Assembly (NCBI GenBank): GCA_018970445.1
Contig: JAGWWF010000003.1
Location: forward strand, 62,001 to 126,000
Origin: Alphaproteobacteria bacterium
Lineage (GTDB): Bacteria; Pseudomonadota; Alphaproteobacteria; Sphingomonadales; Sphingomonadaceae
Reading direction: 5' to 3'
DNA length: 64,000 nucleotides
Shown: one piece after another, positions 9,332 to 18,209 of the stretch
Layout of the letters: each line of letters starts with the position of its first letter
How positions within the stretch are numbered: the stretch's first letter is position 1
Notes under the pieces: model-generated
What the model was told of the DNA's origin: nothing
Databases searched by the model: none
Seen by the model: only the letters and a program-made list of their open reading frames with translations
Translations under genes and position numbers: made by a program

Positions 9332-9414
9332 CGCCGCCAGATCCACCAGCCCGTGGCCAGGCCTGTGGCAAAGCCGGCCAGCACCCAGGCCCAGATTTCG
9401 GCGAACAGCGGCAT
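9328..9414 (-). CDS. 28-residue Trp-rich single-pass membrane microprotein
   Basis: The ORF reads MPLFAEIWAWVLAGFATG and ends GWWIWRR: one hydrophobic helix with five Trp and a basic tail. Its ATG overlaps the stop of the upstream 96-residue gene (TGATG), typical of translational coupling, and its stop overlaps that of ppdK by a few bases on the opposite strand. Similar W-rich GxxxG anchor segments occur, to my recollection, at the N-termini of longer alphaproteobacterial proteins; here it stands alone. Function unknown. Confidence 0.5.
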   Translation of the reverse strand: MPLFAEIWAWVLAGFATGLATGWWIWRR

Positions 9415-9704
9415 CAACGCTCCTCCCACCGGGCGTCGATCACCAGCGGATGCCGTTTCAGCCGGGCGATGATGGCGGCGCGAGTGGCGGCATCGGCGGT
9501 GCCCGATACAAGGATGGTGCGCCCCGGATGCGGGCTGCCGGCGCGGAAGCTGATGCTGCCGTCCGTCACCTCTTCGTCGGCCAGCGCCATCTGCGCCCAG
9601 CCTGCCATGCGGCCCAGGATGGTGCGGCCCTCCACAAGGGCGGCCCCGCGTGCCAGCAGCACGGTGGCGGCCAGCCCGGTCAGCAATTTCAGGCCATTGT
9701 GCAT
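9414..9704 (-). CDS. Small membrane-anchored protein with BON-like segment
   Basis: About 96 residues from the ATG at 9704; a longer form from 9773 is possible but has an unlikely N-terminus. It has one N-terminal hydrophobic segment (LKLLTGLAATVLLARGAALV). After it comes a region resembling the BON-type repeats in front of OmpA domains of alphaproteobacterial envelope proteins (HPGRTILVSGTADAATRAAI, then LKRHPLVIDARWEE). No OmpA domain follows. It is coupled by overlap to the 28-residue ORF. The BON comparison is weak and is my inference. Confidence 0.55.
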   Translation of the reverse strand: MHNGLKLLTGLAATVLLARGAALVEGRTILGRMAGWAQMALADEEVTDGSISFRAGSPHPGRTILVSGTADAATRAAIIARLKRHPLVIDARWEER

Positions 9705-9771
9705 GGGCCAGATCGCTACGCAAGCCGGCGGGGGCTGGCAAGGGCGGTGTGGGGCGGCTATGCCATGCGCC

Positions 9772-10731
9772 ATGAATGATCACGCGCCCGAACCCGATGC
9801 CTGGCTGCGCCGGCACCGCCTGCCCGATGCCGCCTGGCAGAATTTCGTGCCGATGGCCGATGGCTGGCCGGTGCGGGTTGTGCATCTGCCGCCGCAGGGC
9901 AAGGGCCATGTATTGATCCTCACCGGCCGGGCCGATTTCGTGGAAAAATATGCCGAATTGCTGCACGATCTGGCCGATGCCGGCTGGGGCGCAACGATCT
10001 TCGATTGGCGCGGACAGGGCCTGTCGCGCCGGGTGGGCAAAACGCCCCAGCATGGGGCATCACCCGGCTTTGGCCTGTGGCTGCGCGATCTGGCGGCCAT
10101 GATTGCCTGGGCCCAGGATCGCAGCGAGACGCCGATCATGGCCATGGCCCATTCGATGGGCGGGCATCTCTTGCTGCGCCATCTGGCCGGCGGCGGCGGC
10201 GGCATCGCCCGCGCCGTGCTGCTGGCACCGATGACCGGACTGCGCCTTGCCCCGCTGGGGCCGGGCCTGGGCCGGCTGCTGGTGGGCCTGCAGGTGCTGC
10301 GCGGCCATGGCGATGATTATGTGTGGGGCGGTGGCCCGTGGCAGCCCGGCCGTGCCGGCGAACAGCGCCAGCAATGGTTGACCAGCGACATCGAACGCTT
10401 TGGCGATGAAAGCTGGTGGGTCGGCAATCTGCCGTCCCTCGCCCTGGGCAGCGTCACCTGGGGCTGGCTGGATGATGCGTTTGCCAGCATCGCCGCCCTT
10501 GCCGCGCGCGGCCGGCCCGAAGCCATCACCACGCCGCTGCAATTCCAGATCCCGGCCCGCGATGGCCTGGTGGACAGCGCCGCCACCCGCCGCCTGGCCC
10601 GGCGCATTCCCGGCGCGCAATTGATCGAACATGCCGACGGCGCGCATGAACTGCTGCGCGAAGCCGATCCGCTGCGCGGCCAGGTGCTGGCCGCGGCGCT
10701 GGCCTTTCTGGACACGATCAGCCTGCCATGA
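9772..10731 (+). CDS. Alpha/beta hydrolase, lysophospholipase (PldB/MGL-like)
   Basis: A 319-residue alpha/beta hydrolase of the monoglyceride lipase/lysophospholipase L2 type. The nucleophile elbow AHSMGGHLLLRHL (Ser near residue 126), the early FDWRGQGLS block and the C-terminal HADGAHELLREAD (catalytic His) are visible, with a likely acid at PARDGLVD. ATG 9772 is chosen because family members begin near this point. No signal peptide is evident. Its last bases overlap the next start (ATGA), so it is cotranscribed with the FAD oxidoreductase. The true substrate cannot be read from sequence. Confidence 0.88.
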   Translation: MNDHAPEPDAWLRRHRLPDAAWQNFVPMADGWPVRVVHLPPQGKGHVLILTGRADFVEKYAELLHDLADAGWGATIFDWRGQGLSRRVGKTPQHGASPGFGLWLRDLAAMIAWAQDRSETPIMAMAHSMGGHLLLRHLAGGGGGIARAVLLAPMTGLRLAPLGPGLGRLLVGLQVLRGHGDDYVWGGGPWQPGRAGEQRQQWLTSDIERFGDESWWVGNLPSLALGSVTWGWLDDAFASIAALAARGRPEAITTPLQFQIPARDGLVDSAATRRLARRIPGAQLIEHADGAHELLREADPLRGQVLAAALAFLDTISLP

Positions 10732-11837
10732 GCGATTTCGACATTGCCATCATCGGGGCCGGCATTGCCGGTGCCAGCGCCGCCTGGGCCCTGCTGAAAG
10801 CGGCGCCGGCCCTGCGCGTTGCCCTGATCGAGATGGAGGATCGCCCCGGCTATCACACCACCGGGCGATCGGCGGCCTTCTGGGTGGAAAGCTATGGCGG
10901 GCCGGCCATCGTGCCGCTGTCGCGCGCCAGCCGCGATTTCTTTGGCGCACCGCCCGCCGGCTTTGGCCCGTTGCTCCAGCCCCGCCCGGCCCTGACCATC
11001 GAGGCCCCGGATGATCCGGGCGGGCTGGAGCGCATGGCCGCCGAATTTGACGACAGCGGCGCTGCCTATCGCTGGCTGGATGCGGGCCAGATGGCGGCGC
11101 TGTCCTCGGCCGCCATGCTGCGCCCCGAATGGAACCGCCGCGGACTGGTGGAGGATGATTGCCACGATATCGATGTGGCCGGCCTGCATCAGGGCTTCCT
11201 GCGCGGCTGTGGCGGCGCGCGCCCCACCTTGATCTGCAACGCGGCCGTGACGCGGCTGGATCGGCTGGCCGGCCGCTGGCGCATCACCACGGCGGCGGGC
11301 GAATTCAGCGCTGCCACCATCGTCAATGCCGCCGGGGCCTGGGCCGATCCGGTGGCGGCGCTGGCCGGCGCCGCGCCGCGTCGCATCCAGCCCTTGCGGC
11401 GCACCATGGCGGTGCTGCGGCTCGATCCGCCGCCGCCGGCCGATCTGATGGTGGTGATGGATGCCGCCGGCCGCTTCTATTTCAAGCCTGATGGCGGCCG
11501 GCTGTGGCTGTCCCCGCATGACGAGGTGCCCGATGTGCCGCACGATGTGCGCCCGGACGAGCTTGACCTCGCCATGGTGATCGACCGGTTCGAACAGGCG
11601 ACCACTGTCAAGGTGCTGCGGCTGGAATCAAGCTGGGCCGGCCTCAGAAGCTTTGCGCCCGATCGCGCCCCTGTCTATGGCCCAGATGGCGGGGTGGATG
11701 GCCTGTTCTGGTGCGCCGGCCAGGGCGGGTTCGGCATCCAGACGGCGCCGGCCGCCGGTGAATTGTGCGCGGCACTGCTGCTGGGCACCACGCCGCCGCT
11801 TGATCCGGCGCCCTATCTGGCAACGCGGGCATTGTAA
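10728..11837 (+). CDS. FAD-dependent oxidoreductase of the DAO family (DauA/glycine oxidase-like)
   Basis: A 369-residue flavoprotein of the D-amino-acid oxidase/dehydrogenase superfamily. It opens with the dinucleotide-binding motif [15 protein letters not shown], followed by [16 protein letters not shown], a feature shared with D-arginine dehydrogenases, and closes with the FAD contact region [19 protein letters not shown]. It probably oxidises a D-amino acid or related secondary amine. Translation is coupled to the hydrolase by an ATGA overlap. It converges on tgt and the two coding regions overlap by 25 bases. Confidence 0.85.
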   Translation: MSDFDIAIIGAGIAGASAAWALLKAAPALRVALIEMEDRPGYHTTGRSAAFWVESYGGPAIVPLSRASRDFFGAPPAGFGPLLQPRPALTIEAPDDPGGLERMAAEFDDSGAAYRWLDAGQMAALSSAAMLRPEWNRRGLVEDDCHDIDVAGLHQGFLRGCGGARPTLICNAAVTRLDRLAGRWRITTAAGEFSAATIVNAAGAWADPVAALAGAAPRRIQPLRRTMAVLRLDPPPPADLMVVMDAAGRFYFKPDGGRLWLSPHDEVPDVPHDVRPDELDLAMVIDRFEQATTVKVLRLESSWAGLRSFAPDRAPVYGPDGGVDGLFWCAGQGGFGIQTAPAAGELCAALLLGTTPPLDPAPYLATRAL

Positions 11838-12955
11838 CGGGCGAGGAATCCGGCCGCGAAATCACCCAGCCTGCCCGCAGCGATGGCGGTGCGCAAGCCA
11901 GCCATCAGTTGCTGATAAAAGCCGATGTTGTGCTGGGTCAGCAGCATGGCGCCCAGCATCTCGCCGGCCTTGATCAGATGGTGGAGATAGGCGCGGCTGA
12001 CGGCCTCTGGCCCGTGGCAGACCGGGCACAGGCAATCGCCATCCAGCGGGCGCAGATCCTCGGCATGGGATGCGTTGCGCAGGTTCAATGGCCCATCATG
12101 GGTGAAGCCCTGGCCGTTGCGGCCCGACCGCGTGGGCAGCACGCAATCGAACATGTCCACCCCGCGGCACACGGCGCCCACGATGTCGTCCGGCTTGCCA
12201 ACCCCCATCAGGTAACGCGGCGCGGTATCGGGCAGTTGATCGCAGGCATAATCCAGCACGCCGAACATCGCCGTCTGGCCTTCGCCCACCGCCAGCCCGC
12301 CAATGGCATAACCATCAAAGCCGATGGCGCGCAGCGCTGTCGCCGATTCGGCGCGCAGCCGTTCATCCAGCCCGCCCTGCTGGATGCCGAACAGCGCCGC
12401 ACCCGCCGCATGATCGCCGCCGGCATCGAAGGCCGCCCGGCTGCGCGCCGCCCAGCGCATGGATCGCTGCATGGCGGCGTCCACCGCCTCACGCGGGGCG
12501 GGCAGCGCCACCAGTTCGTCAAAGGCCATGACGATGTCGCTGCCCAGCAGGCGCTGGATTTCCATCGATCGTTCCGGGCTCATCAGGTGCCGGCTGCCAT
12601 CCAGATGGCTGGCAAAGGTCACGCCGTCCTCGCTGCTCCTGGTCAGGGCCGAAAGGCTCATCACCTGATAACCGCCGCTGTCGGTCAGGATCGGGCGGTT
12701 CCAGCCCATGAAGCGGTGCAGCCCGCCCAGCCGGGCAATGCGTTCGGCAGTGGGGCGCAGCATCAGATGATAGGTGTTGCCCAGGATGATGTCGGCCCCG
12801 GCAGCGCGCACCTCGTGGCTGCGCATCGCCTTCACCGTGGCCGCCGTGCCCACCGGCATGAACGCCGGCGTGCGGATCTCGCCGCGCCGCATGGCGATGG
12901 TGCCGGTGCGGGCCTGGCCGCAGCGGGCGTGGATGGAAAAGGCAAATCGCGTCAT
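11813..12955 (-). CDS. tgt: tRNA-guanine(34) transglycosylase
   Basis: A 380-residue enzyme that exchanges guanine-34 for preQ1 in tRNAs with GUN anticodons, part of queuosine synthesis. The start [18 protein letters not shown], the substrate region [11 protein letters not shown] with the catalytic Asp, GGLAVGEGQ, and the zinc-binding stretch [20 protein letters not shown] are all present. ATG 12955 gives the normal length. The gene is alone on its strand and converges with the flavoprotein gene. No queA or preQ1 riboswitch is in view. Confidence 0.97.
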   Translation of the reverse strand: MTRFAFSIHARCGQARTGTIAMRRGEIRTPAFMPVGTAATVKAMRSHEVRAAGADIILGNTYHLMLRPTAERIARLGGLHRFMGWNRPILTDSGGYQVMSLSALTRSSEDGVTFASHLDGSRHLMSPERSMEIQRLLGSDIVMAFDELVALPAPREAVDAAMQRSMRWAARSRAAFDAGGDHAAGAALFGIQQGGLDERLRAESATALRAIGFDGYAIGGLAVGEGQTAMFGVLDYACDQLPDTAPRYLMGVGKPDDIVGAVCRGVDMFDCVLPTRSGRNGQGFTHDGPLNLRNASHAEDLRPLDGDCLCPVCHGPEAVSRAYLHHLIKAGEMLGAMLLTQHNIGFYQQLMAGLRTAIAAGRLGDFAAGFLARYNARVAR

Positions 12956-12992
12956 TGGCCGCGCATAGCCGCTGTGGCAAGGTTGCGCCACC

Positions 12993-13652
12993 ATGCTTGG
13001 GTTTCTCCTCCTGCTGGCGGCCAGCGCCGCTGATCCGGCCAGCCTGCCGGCCGCCGGGCCGGCCGCCACCTGCCTGATCGTCGGGCGCCAGCTGGATTAT
13101 CGCGTTGCGGCCCCGGATGTGCTGCTGGTGCGGGCCGGCGGGCGCTGGCACCGGTCGCGCCTGCCCGATGGCTGCCCGGCCTTGCAGCCAAACCGCATCG
13201 TGGTGCGGCGTGAGGCATCCCCGCGCGCCTGTGCCAATGACCTGTTCGAGGTGCGCGACAATTTCCGGCCCGATGAATTCGGTCTGTGCCGCTTTGGCCC
13301 GTTCGAGCCGCTGGCCCGGCCGCCTGCGAAATCGGGCCGGGCCGATCTGGCCGGCTTGAACCCCAGCGGGCCGGTGGTGGCCTGTCTGGAAGAAACCGGC
13401 CTGCAACTGGTGGTGACCGCCAGCCGCGACTGGCTGTTGCTGCGCCAGGGCCGGCAGGCGTTCCGGGCAGAACTGGCGGGCGGCTGCCCCGGCCTTGGCC
13501 AGGGCCGCATCCTGGCGCGGGCCAACACGCAAGGGCGGCTGTGCCGCAACGATCTGCTGGGCGTGATCGATCCGGTGGGCGGCATGAATTATGGCCAGTG
13601 CCGCATCGGCCGCATCGAGCCGGTGGCCATCCCCCGGGGCGCGCGCTTTTGA
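12993..13652 (+). CDS. Exported protein made of two DUF6491-like cysteine-rich domains
   Basis: A 219-residue protein with a signal peptide ([16 protein letters not shown]). Two copies of an approximately 80-residue domain follow: residues 28-107 and 129-207. Each carries four Cys in the same order (C at the domain start, GGC/DGC with CP, C-ND-L, then QC/LC before RxGxxEP). Aligned landmarks are [14 protein letters not shown] with [14 protein letters not shown], and [10 protein letters not shown] with [10 protein letters not shown]. The pattern resembles DUF6491 proteins, which normally have one copy. Function unknown; two conserved disulfides per domain would fit the periplasm. The stop overlaps the tlyA start. 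Confidence 0.75.
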   Translation: MLGFLLLLAASAADPASLPAAGPAATCLIVGRQLDYRVAAPDVLLVRAGGRWHRSRLPDGCPALQPNRIVVRREASPRACANDLFEVRDNFRPDEFGLCRFGPFEPLARPPAKSGRADLAGLNPSGPVVACLEETGLQLVVTASRDWLLLRQGRQAFRAELAGGCPGLGQGRILARANTQGRLCRNDLLGVIDPVGGMNYGQCRIGRIEPVAIPRGARF

Positions 13653-14386
13653 AGGCGCGGGTGGATCAATTGCTGGTGGCGCGTGGCCTGGTGGAAAGCC
13701 GGGCGCGGGCGCAGGCACTGATCATGGCCGGCCTGGTGTTTGCCGGTGAACGCAAGATCGCCAAATCGGGCGAGACGCTGGCTGACGATGCGCCGCTGGA
13801 GGTTCGCGGCAAGGACCATCCCTGGGTGTCGCGCGGCGGCATCAAGCTGGATCATGGCCTCACCCATTTTGGCTGGGCTGTCGCCGGCTGCGTGGCGATC
13901 GATGTCGGCAGTTCCACCGGCGGCTTCACCGATGTGCTGCTCACGCGCGGCGCGGTGCGGGTCTATGCGGTGGATTCGGGCACCAACCAGCTGGCGTGGA
14001 AACTGCGGCAGGATGCACGCGTGGTGGTGCTGGAACAATTGTCGGCGCGGCTGCTCACGGCCGAACATGTCCCGGAACCGGTTGATCTGATCGTCTGCGA
14101 TGCCAGCTTCATCGCCCTGGCCAAGGTGCTGGCGGTGCCGTTGGGCCTTGCCAGGCCTGGCGCACGGCTGCTGGCCCTGATCAAGCCGCAGTTCGAGGCT
14201 GGCCGTGCCGATGTGGGCAAGGGCGGCGTGGTGCGCGATCCCGCCGTGCACGCCCGCGTGTGCGACGATGTGGCAGCCTGGCTGGGGGCTGAAGGCTGGC
14301 AGGTGGCCGGCATCACCCCCAGCCCGATCACCGGGCCAGAGGGCAATGTGGAATTCCTGATCGCCGCAGTGCGGCCCGGCGGCTGA
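13649..14386 (+). CDS. tlyA: TlyA-family rRNA (cytidine-2'-O)-methyltransferase
   Basis: A 245-residue protein with an N-terminal S4 RNA-binding domain (LDQLLVxRGL-type; here ARVDQLLVARGLVESRARAQ) and an FtsJ-like SAM methyltransferase domain (CVAIDVGSSTGGFTDVLL, about residue 88). The family methylates 16S and 23S rRNA; some members are called hemolysins. I choose TTG at 13649 because TTG-AAG-GCG reproduces the usual MKxR start, and it overlaps the previous stop by two bases. It converges on ychF with two bases between the stops. Confidence 0.92.
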   Translation: MKARVDQLLVARGLVESRARAQALIMAGLVFAGERKIAKSGETLADDAPLEVRGKDHPWVSRGGIKLDHGLTHFGWAVAGCVAIDVGSSTGGFTDVLLTRGAVRVYAVDSGTNQLAWKLRQDARVVVLEQLSARLLTAEHVPEPVDLIVCDASFIALAKVLAVPLGLARPGARLLALIKPQFEAGRADVGKGGVVRDPAVHARVCDDVAAWLGAEGWQVAGITPSPITGPEGNVEFLIAAVRPGG

Positions 14387-14388
14387 TC

Positions 14389-15489
14389 TCAGGCCCCGTG
14401 GAGGATGTGCATCACATCACCATCCTGCACCACATACTCCTTGCCTTCGGCGCGCAGCCGGCCGGCCTCCTTGGCCGCTGCCTCCCCGCCCAGCGTGACA
14501 TAATCATCATAGGCGATGGTTTCGGCGCGGATGAACTTCTTTTCGAAATCGCCATGGATCTCGCCGGCGGCCTGCGGCGCGCGCGCGCCCAGTTTCACCG
14601 TCCAGGCCCGCGCCTCCTTGGGGCCCACGGTGAAGAAGGTGATCAGGCCCAGAAGTTCATAGGCGGCCCGCACCACGCGGGCGAGGCCGGTTTCGGCCAG
14701 CCCCAGGCTTTCCAGATATTCCTGCCGGTCGGCGGCGTCCATGGTGGCAATCTCGGCCTCGATGGCGGCCGATACCACCACCGCCTTGGCCCCGATGCCG
14801 GCCGCCATCCTGGCCACCGCGTCGCTCAGGGCGTTGCCGGTGGCGGCGCTGGCCTCCTCCACATTGCAGACATAGAGCACCGGCTTGGTGGTGAGCAGCT
14901 GGGCGTTCTTCAGGGCGCGGGCCTCTTCCTCGTCGCGCGGTTCGGCCAGCCGGGCCGGCTTGCCGGCCTTCAGCAGCTCCAGCGCCGGGGTCAGCGCCGC
15001 GACCTGCACCTTGGCCTCCTTGTCGCCCTGTGCGGCCTTCTTGGCCAGCGCCGGCAACCGCTTTTCCAGGCTTTCCAGATCGGCCAGCATCAATTCGGTT
15101 TCCACCGTTTCGGCATCCTCCACCGGATCGACGCGGCCGGCCACGTGCGTCACATCATCATCGATGAAGCAGCGCAGCACATGGGCGATGGCATCGGTTT
15201 CGCGGATGTTGGCCAGAAACTGGTTGCCCAGGCCTTCGCCCTTGCTGGCGCCCTTCACCAGGCCGGCGATATCGGTGAAGCCCAGCTGGGTTTCGATGAT
15301 CTTCTGGGATTTGGCGATGGCGGCCAGCCTGTCGATGCGCGGGTCCGGCACCGCCACATTGCCCACGTTCGGTTCGATCGTGCAGAACGGATAATTGGCC
15401 GCCTGCGCCGCGGCCGTCTGCGTCAGCGCATTGAACAGGGTGGATTTGCCCACATTGGGCAGGCCGACGATACCGACGCGGATGGGCAT
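14389..15489 (-). CDS. ychF: Redox-regulated ATPase YchF (OLA1 family)
   Basis: A 366-residue Obg-family P-loop NTPase that prefers ATP over GTP and associates with ribosomes. It has the Walker A region VGLPNVGKSTLFNALTQ, FTDIAGLVKGASKGEGLGNQF (G3), a coiled-coil insertion and the C-terminal TGS domain ending EYVVQDGDVMHILHG. Length matches the family. It is the last gene of the minus-strand run rplY-pth-ychF, a conserved translation-linked neighbourhood. Confidence 0.97.
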   Translation of the reverse strand: MPIRVGIVGLPNVGKSTLFNALTQTAAAQAANYPFCTIEPNVGNVAVPDPRIDRLAAIAKSQKIIETQLGFTDIAGLVKGASKGEGLGNQFLANIRETDAIAHVLRCFIDDDVTHVAGRVDPVEDAETVETELMLADLESLEKRLPALAKKAAQGDKEAKVQVAALTPALELLKAGKPARLAEPRDEEEARALKNAQLLTTKPVLYVCNVEEASAATGNALSDAVARMAAGIGAKAVVVSAAIEAEIATMDAADRQEYLESLGLAETGLARVVRAAYELLGLITFFTVGPKEARAWTVKLGARAPQAAGEIHGDFEKKFIRAETIAYDDYVTLGGEAAAKEAGRLRAEGKEYVVQDGDVMHILHGA

Positions 15490-15539
15490 TTCAGTCTTTC
15501 CGATGGAAAATGGTTGGCGCGGCTTCTAATGCGCCGGCT

Positions 15540-16112
15540 TCAACCCTGCAACCGCAGCGCAAGATCAGACAGGTAGCGCGGCTCGTCCCCGGCCAGCAGC
15601 GTGGGCAGTTCATCGGCCATGATGCCGATCAGATCGGCCAGCGGCTCCATCTCTCCTCGTGCGAAATTGCCCAGCACATGGCCCGTCACCCGATCCTTGT
15701 GGCCGGGATGCCCGATGCCGATGCGCACGCGCCGCCAATCGGGGCCCAGATGCGCATCGATGGAACGGATGCCGTTGTGCCCGGCCGCGCCGCCGCCGTG
15801 CTTGATCTTCACCTTGAACGGCGCGAGATCCAGCTCGTCATAAAACACGCTCAGCGCCGTGGCCGGATCGGCCTTGTAGAAGCGCACCGCCTCGGCGACG
15901 CTGCGGCCGCTTTCGTTCATGAACGTGGCGGGTTTCAGCAGCAGCACCCTGGCCGGCCCGATGCGGCCTTCGGCGGCCAGCCCCTGAAAGCGGGGCTTGA
16001 ACGGGCCGATGTTCCAGCGCGCCGCCATGGCATCCACGGCCATGAAGCCGATATTGTGCCGGTGCAGCGCATATTGCGCGCCGGGATTGCCCAGACCAAC
16101 CAGGATGTGCAT
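15540..16112 (-). CDS. pth: Peptidyl-tRNA hydrolase
   Basis: A 190-residue enzyme that recycles peptidyl-tRNAs released from stalled ribosomes. The N-terminus HILVGLGNPGAQYALHRHN contains the catalytic His, and KPATFMNESGRSV, the acidic YDELDL stretch and GGGAAGHNGIRSI are all family motifs. It sits between rplY and ychF, separated by 80 and 50 bases. I see no unusual feature. Confidence 0.97.
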   Translation of the reverse strand: MHILVGLGNPGAQYALHRHNIGFMAVDAMAARWNIGPFKPRFQGLAAEGRIGPARVLLLKPATFMNESGRSVAEAVRFYKADPATALSVFYDELDLAPFKVKIKHGGGAAGHNGIRSIDAHLGPDWRRVRIGIGHPGHKDRVTGHVLGNFARGEMEPLADLIGIMADELPTLLAGDEPRYLSDLALRLQG

Positions 16113-16192
16113 GGCGCTGCGCTACCCCTGAAACGGCAAGCGGGGCAAGGGATCGCTCCCCCGCCCCGCCAGATTGACTTCGCCAGCAAGGA

Positions 16193-16789
16193 TCAGGCGT
16201 TGGTGTCGCCCGCGTCGCTGATCATGCCCTTGGGGGCAACGATCGTGGCGATGGTCAGGCCGGTTTCGCGGCCGTGCGGCTTCACGCCAGCCGGCAGCTT
16301 CACATCGGCGATGTGGATCGAGGCGCCAACCTGCAGGCCGGCCAGGCTGATGGTGACATCATCCGGGATGGCATCGGGGGCGCAATCCAGCTTCAGTTCG
16401 TGCGCCACGATGTTCAGCATCGCGCCCTGCTTGATCGCCGAAAGTTCCTGATCGACGAAATGCACCGGCACGGTGACGGTGACGACTTCATTGCCGGTCA
16501 GGCGCAGGAAATCGACATGGATCGGACGATCCGAAACCGGGTGGAAGGCCACGTCGCGCGGCAGGGTGCGGATGGTGGCGCCATCCAGTTCCAGTTCGAC
16601 GATGGCGTTCATGAAATGGCCAGTGTGCAACTGGCGCATGAGGATCTTTTCCTCGACATGGATGGTGGTCGCAGCTTCGCCAGCACCATAGATCACGGCC
16701 GGGACACGGCCTTCGCGGCGGATCGCACGGGAGGCTCCCTTGCCTGCCTTGGCGCGAAGTTCAGCCGCGAGCTTGAAAGTTTCGCTCAT
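16193..16789 (-). CDS. rplY: 50S ribosomal protein L25/general stress protein Ctc
   Basis: A 198-residue two-domain L25 (the Ctc form), which binds 5S rRNA. The N-terminal L25 domain (LAAELRAKAGKGASRAIRRE) is followed by the TL5/Ctc C-terminal domain (VTVTVPVHFVDQELS onward). It is about twice the length of E. coli L25, as expected for alphaproteobacteria. It heads the rplY-pth-ychF unit, and an AGGAG lies just upstream of the ATG. Confidence 0.96.
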   Translation of the reverse strand: MSETFKLAAELRAKAGKGASRAIRREGRVPAVIYGAGEAATTIHVEEKILMRQLHTGHFMNAIVELELDGATIRTLPRDVAFHPVSDRPIHVDFLRLTGNEVVTVTVPVHFVDQELSAIKQGAMLNIVAHELKLDCAPDAIPDDVTISLAGLQVGASIHIADVKLPAGVKPHGRETGLTIATIVAPKGMISDAGDTNA

Positions 16790-16812
16790 TGCTCGCTCCT
16801 GATTGGAAAGAT

Positions 16813-16862
16813 CGCACGGCCGCCCCCGCCTCCAGGGATGCGAAAATGGCGGCAGCCGTGCG
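16813..16862 (-). promoter_or_regulatory. Stem-loop in the likely rplY leader
   Basis: CGCACGGC (16813-16820) is an inverted match of GCCGTGCG (16855-16862), extended by a further short GCC/GGC pairing. It lies 24-73 bases upstream of the L25 start and would be in the mRNA leader. Ribosomal protein leaders often contain autoregulatory structures; whether this one does is not known. Confidence 0.35.
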
Positions 16863-16910
16863 AAGCGGCGCGCATAGGCGATCAGCGCCGCTTTGGCAAG
16901 CGCCGGCGGT

Positions 16911-17294
16911 TCAGGGCAGCGGATTGTCGGTGAAGCTCTCGATCTTCAAGCTGCCGCCCTCTTCGCGCAGCACGAACAGTTCCGATACCGGGCCCTTTTC
17001 ATATTTCGCGGCCCAGGCCAGCGTGGTGCGACCATCCTCGGCCGAAATGCCGGCCAGTTCACCGCCCTGATAGCGGCCATGGCGGTCGATCAGATTGCCG
17101 AAGGCCCGCGCCGTGCCGATGCCGGGGCGCAGGGCCCGCGCGTCCTTCGTCAACAGCGCATCGATGGCCGGCCAGTCCCCGGCGTTCAGGGCGGCGTGGA
17201 ACCGGTCCACCACCGCATGTGCGGCCTTTTCATCCACGCCCGAACAGGCGCTGATCAGCGCCGCCGCAGCCACCGGGGCCAGCCAGCGCCTCAT
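16911..17294 (-). CDS. Small lipoprotein, NTF2/DUF3887-like
   Basis: A 127-residue predicted lipoprotein: the N-terminal hydrophobic stretch LAPVAAAALISAC ends in a lipobox-type Cys at about residue 17. The mature part (VVDRFHAALNAGDWPAIDAL, then WAAKYEKGPVSELFVLREE) has the helix-then-curved-sheet pattern of NTF2-like or DUF3887 proteins. Its ATG overlaps the stop of the upstream TraB/GumN gene (ATGA). Function unknown. Confidence 0.7.
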   Translation of the reverse strand: MRRWLAPVAAAALISACSGVDEKAAHAVVDRFHAALNAGDWPAIDALLTKDARALRPGIGTARAFGNLIDRHGRYQGGELAGISAEDGRTTLAWAAKYEKGPVSELFVLREEGGSLKIESFTDNPLP

Positions 17295-18163
17295 TCCACC
17301 CGCTCCGCCTTGATGCCGCGAGCCGCCAGCATGGCAATCAGGCTGTCGGGGCCCGCCATGTGGGCGGCGCCCACCGCCATGAAATGCCGGCCCGGCCGTT
17401 GCAGCGCGGCCTGCACCCAATCGGCCCAGGCGGCGTTGCGCCGCCGGAACAGCGCCTCATACATGGCGGGCGACAGGCTGGCATCGTCGAATTCCTTCAG
17501 GATGCGCTCCACATCGCCCGCGTTCCATGCCGCCACCAGCGCCTGCAACTGGCCGGCGGCATCGCCGGCGTCGGCCACGGCCGAAGCGAGCAGCAGCCGC
17601 TGCTCGGCCTCCGGCAGGGCGTCGAACAGGCCGAGCTGGCCGTCCGGCGTTTCCAGCCCCACAAGCCGGCGTCCGGCAGCGCGGGCGCGGGTCAGCAGCG
17701 TCACATCCACCCCGGCACCCGGATCAAGCCCTGATTGCGCCATCGCCATCTGCACCAGCGTGATGGCGGCAAACCAGCTTTTCATCCGGTCAAAGGCGAC
17801 GGGCGGCAGGCCGGATTGCCGGATCAGCGCGGCGAGCCTGGGCCGCACATCGGCCGGCACCCGGTCCAGGATCGGGCTGGGCGCCGGCAACAGGCCCAGC
17901 CGCATCACCGCGGCCGCCATCGTCTGCGGATCCTCCGGAAAGACCACCTCCACCACCAGCGCATCGGCGGCGGCAAAGGCGGCGCTGGCGGCCGGGGTGA
18001 ACCAGTCCACTGCCCCCGGCACCTTGGGCGGCAGCGCGTGCACGGTGCCATAGATGGTGATCACGCGGTCGCCGCTGCCCACCTGCCACATCGCCGGCAC
18101 CGCCAGCGCCGGCCCAGCCAGCAGCAGGGCAACAGCCAGGAACAGGCGGCGCAGCAGCATCAT
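17291..18163 (-). CDS. TraB/GumN family protein
   Basis: A 290-residue exported protein of the TraB/GumN (PrgY-like) family, which shares a fold with putative metalloproteases. There is a signal peptide (LLRRLFLAVALLLAGPALA). The family motif ITIYGTVHALPP, related to GTxH, is near residue 40, and the C-terminal GRHFMAVGAAHMAGPDSLI supplies the conserved GxxH element. ATG 18163 is the first Met of the signal sequence; an earlier in-frame start at 18232 gives an implausible N-terminus. It is coupled to the downstream lipoprotein gene. Confidence 0.88.
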   Translation of the reverse strand: MMLLRRLFLAVALLLAGPALAVPAMWQVGSGDRVITIYGTVHALPPKVPGAVDWFTPAASAAFAAADALVVEVVFPEDPQTMAAAVMRLGLLPAPSPILDRVPADVRPRLAALIRQSGLPPVAFDRMKSWFAAITLVQMAMAQSGLDPGAGVDVTLLTRARAAGRRLVGLETPDGQLGLFDALPEAEQRLLLASAVADAGDAAGQLQALVAAWNAGDVERILKEFDDASLSPAMYEALFRRRNAAWADWVQAALQRPGRHFMAVGAAHMAGPDSLIAMLAARGIKAERVE

Positions 18164-18209
18164 GCCCCATCCATAGCAGCCGGCCCGGCCGCGGCAATGG
18201 CGGTTTGGA

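Noticed and set aside
6677-9346. 889-codon open frame antisense to ppdK
   Set aside because: Same cause: His/Gln/Gly/Ala-rich translation opposite a fully recognisable PPDK.
11909-13033. 374-codon plus-strand frame opposite tgt
   Set aside because: Antisense to tgt; composition is His/Arg/Gln/Gly-rich and no family is recognisable.
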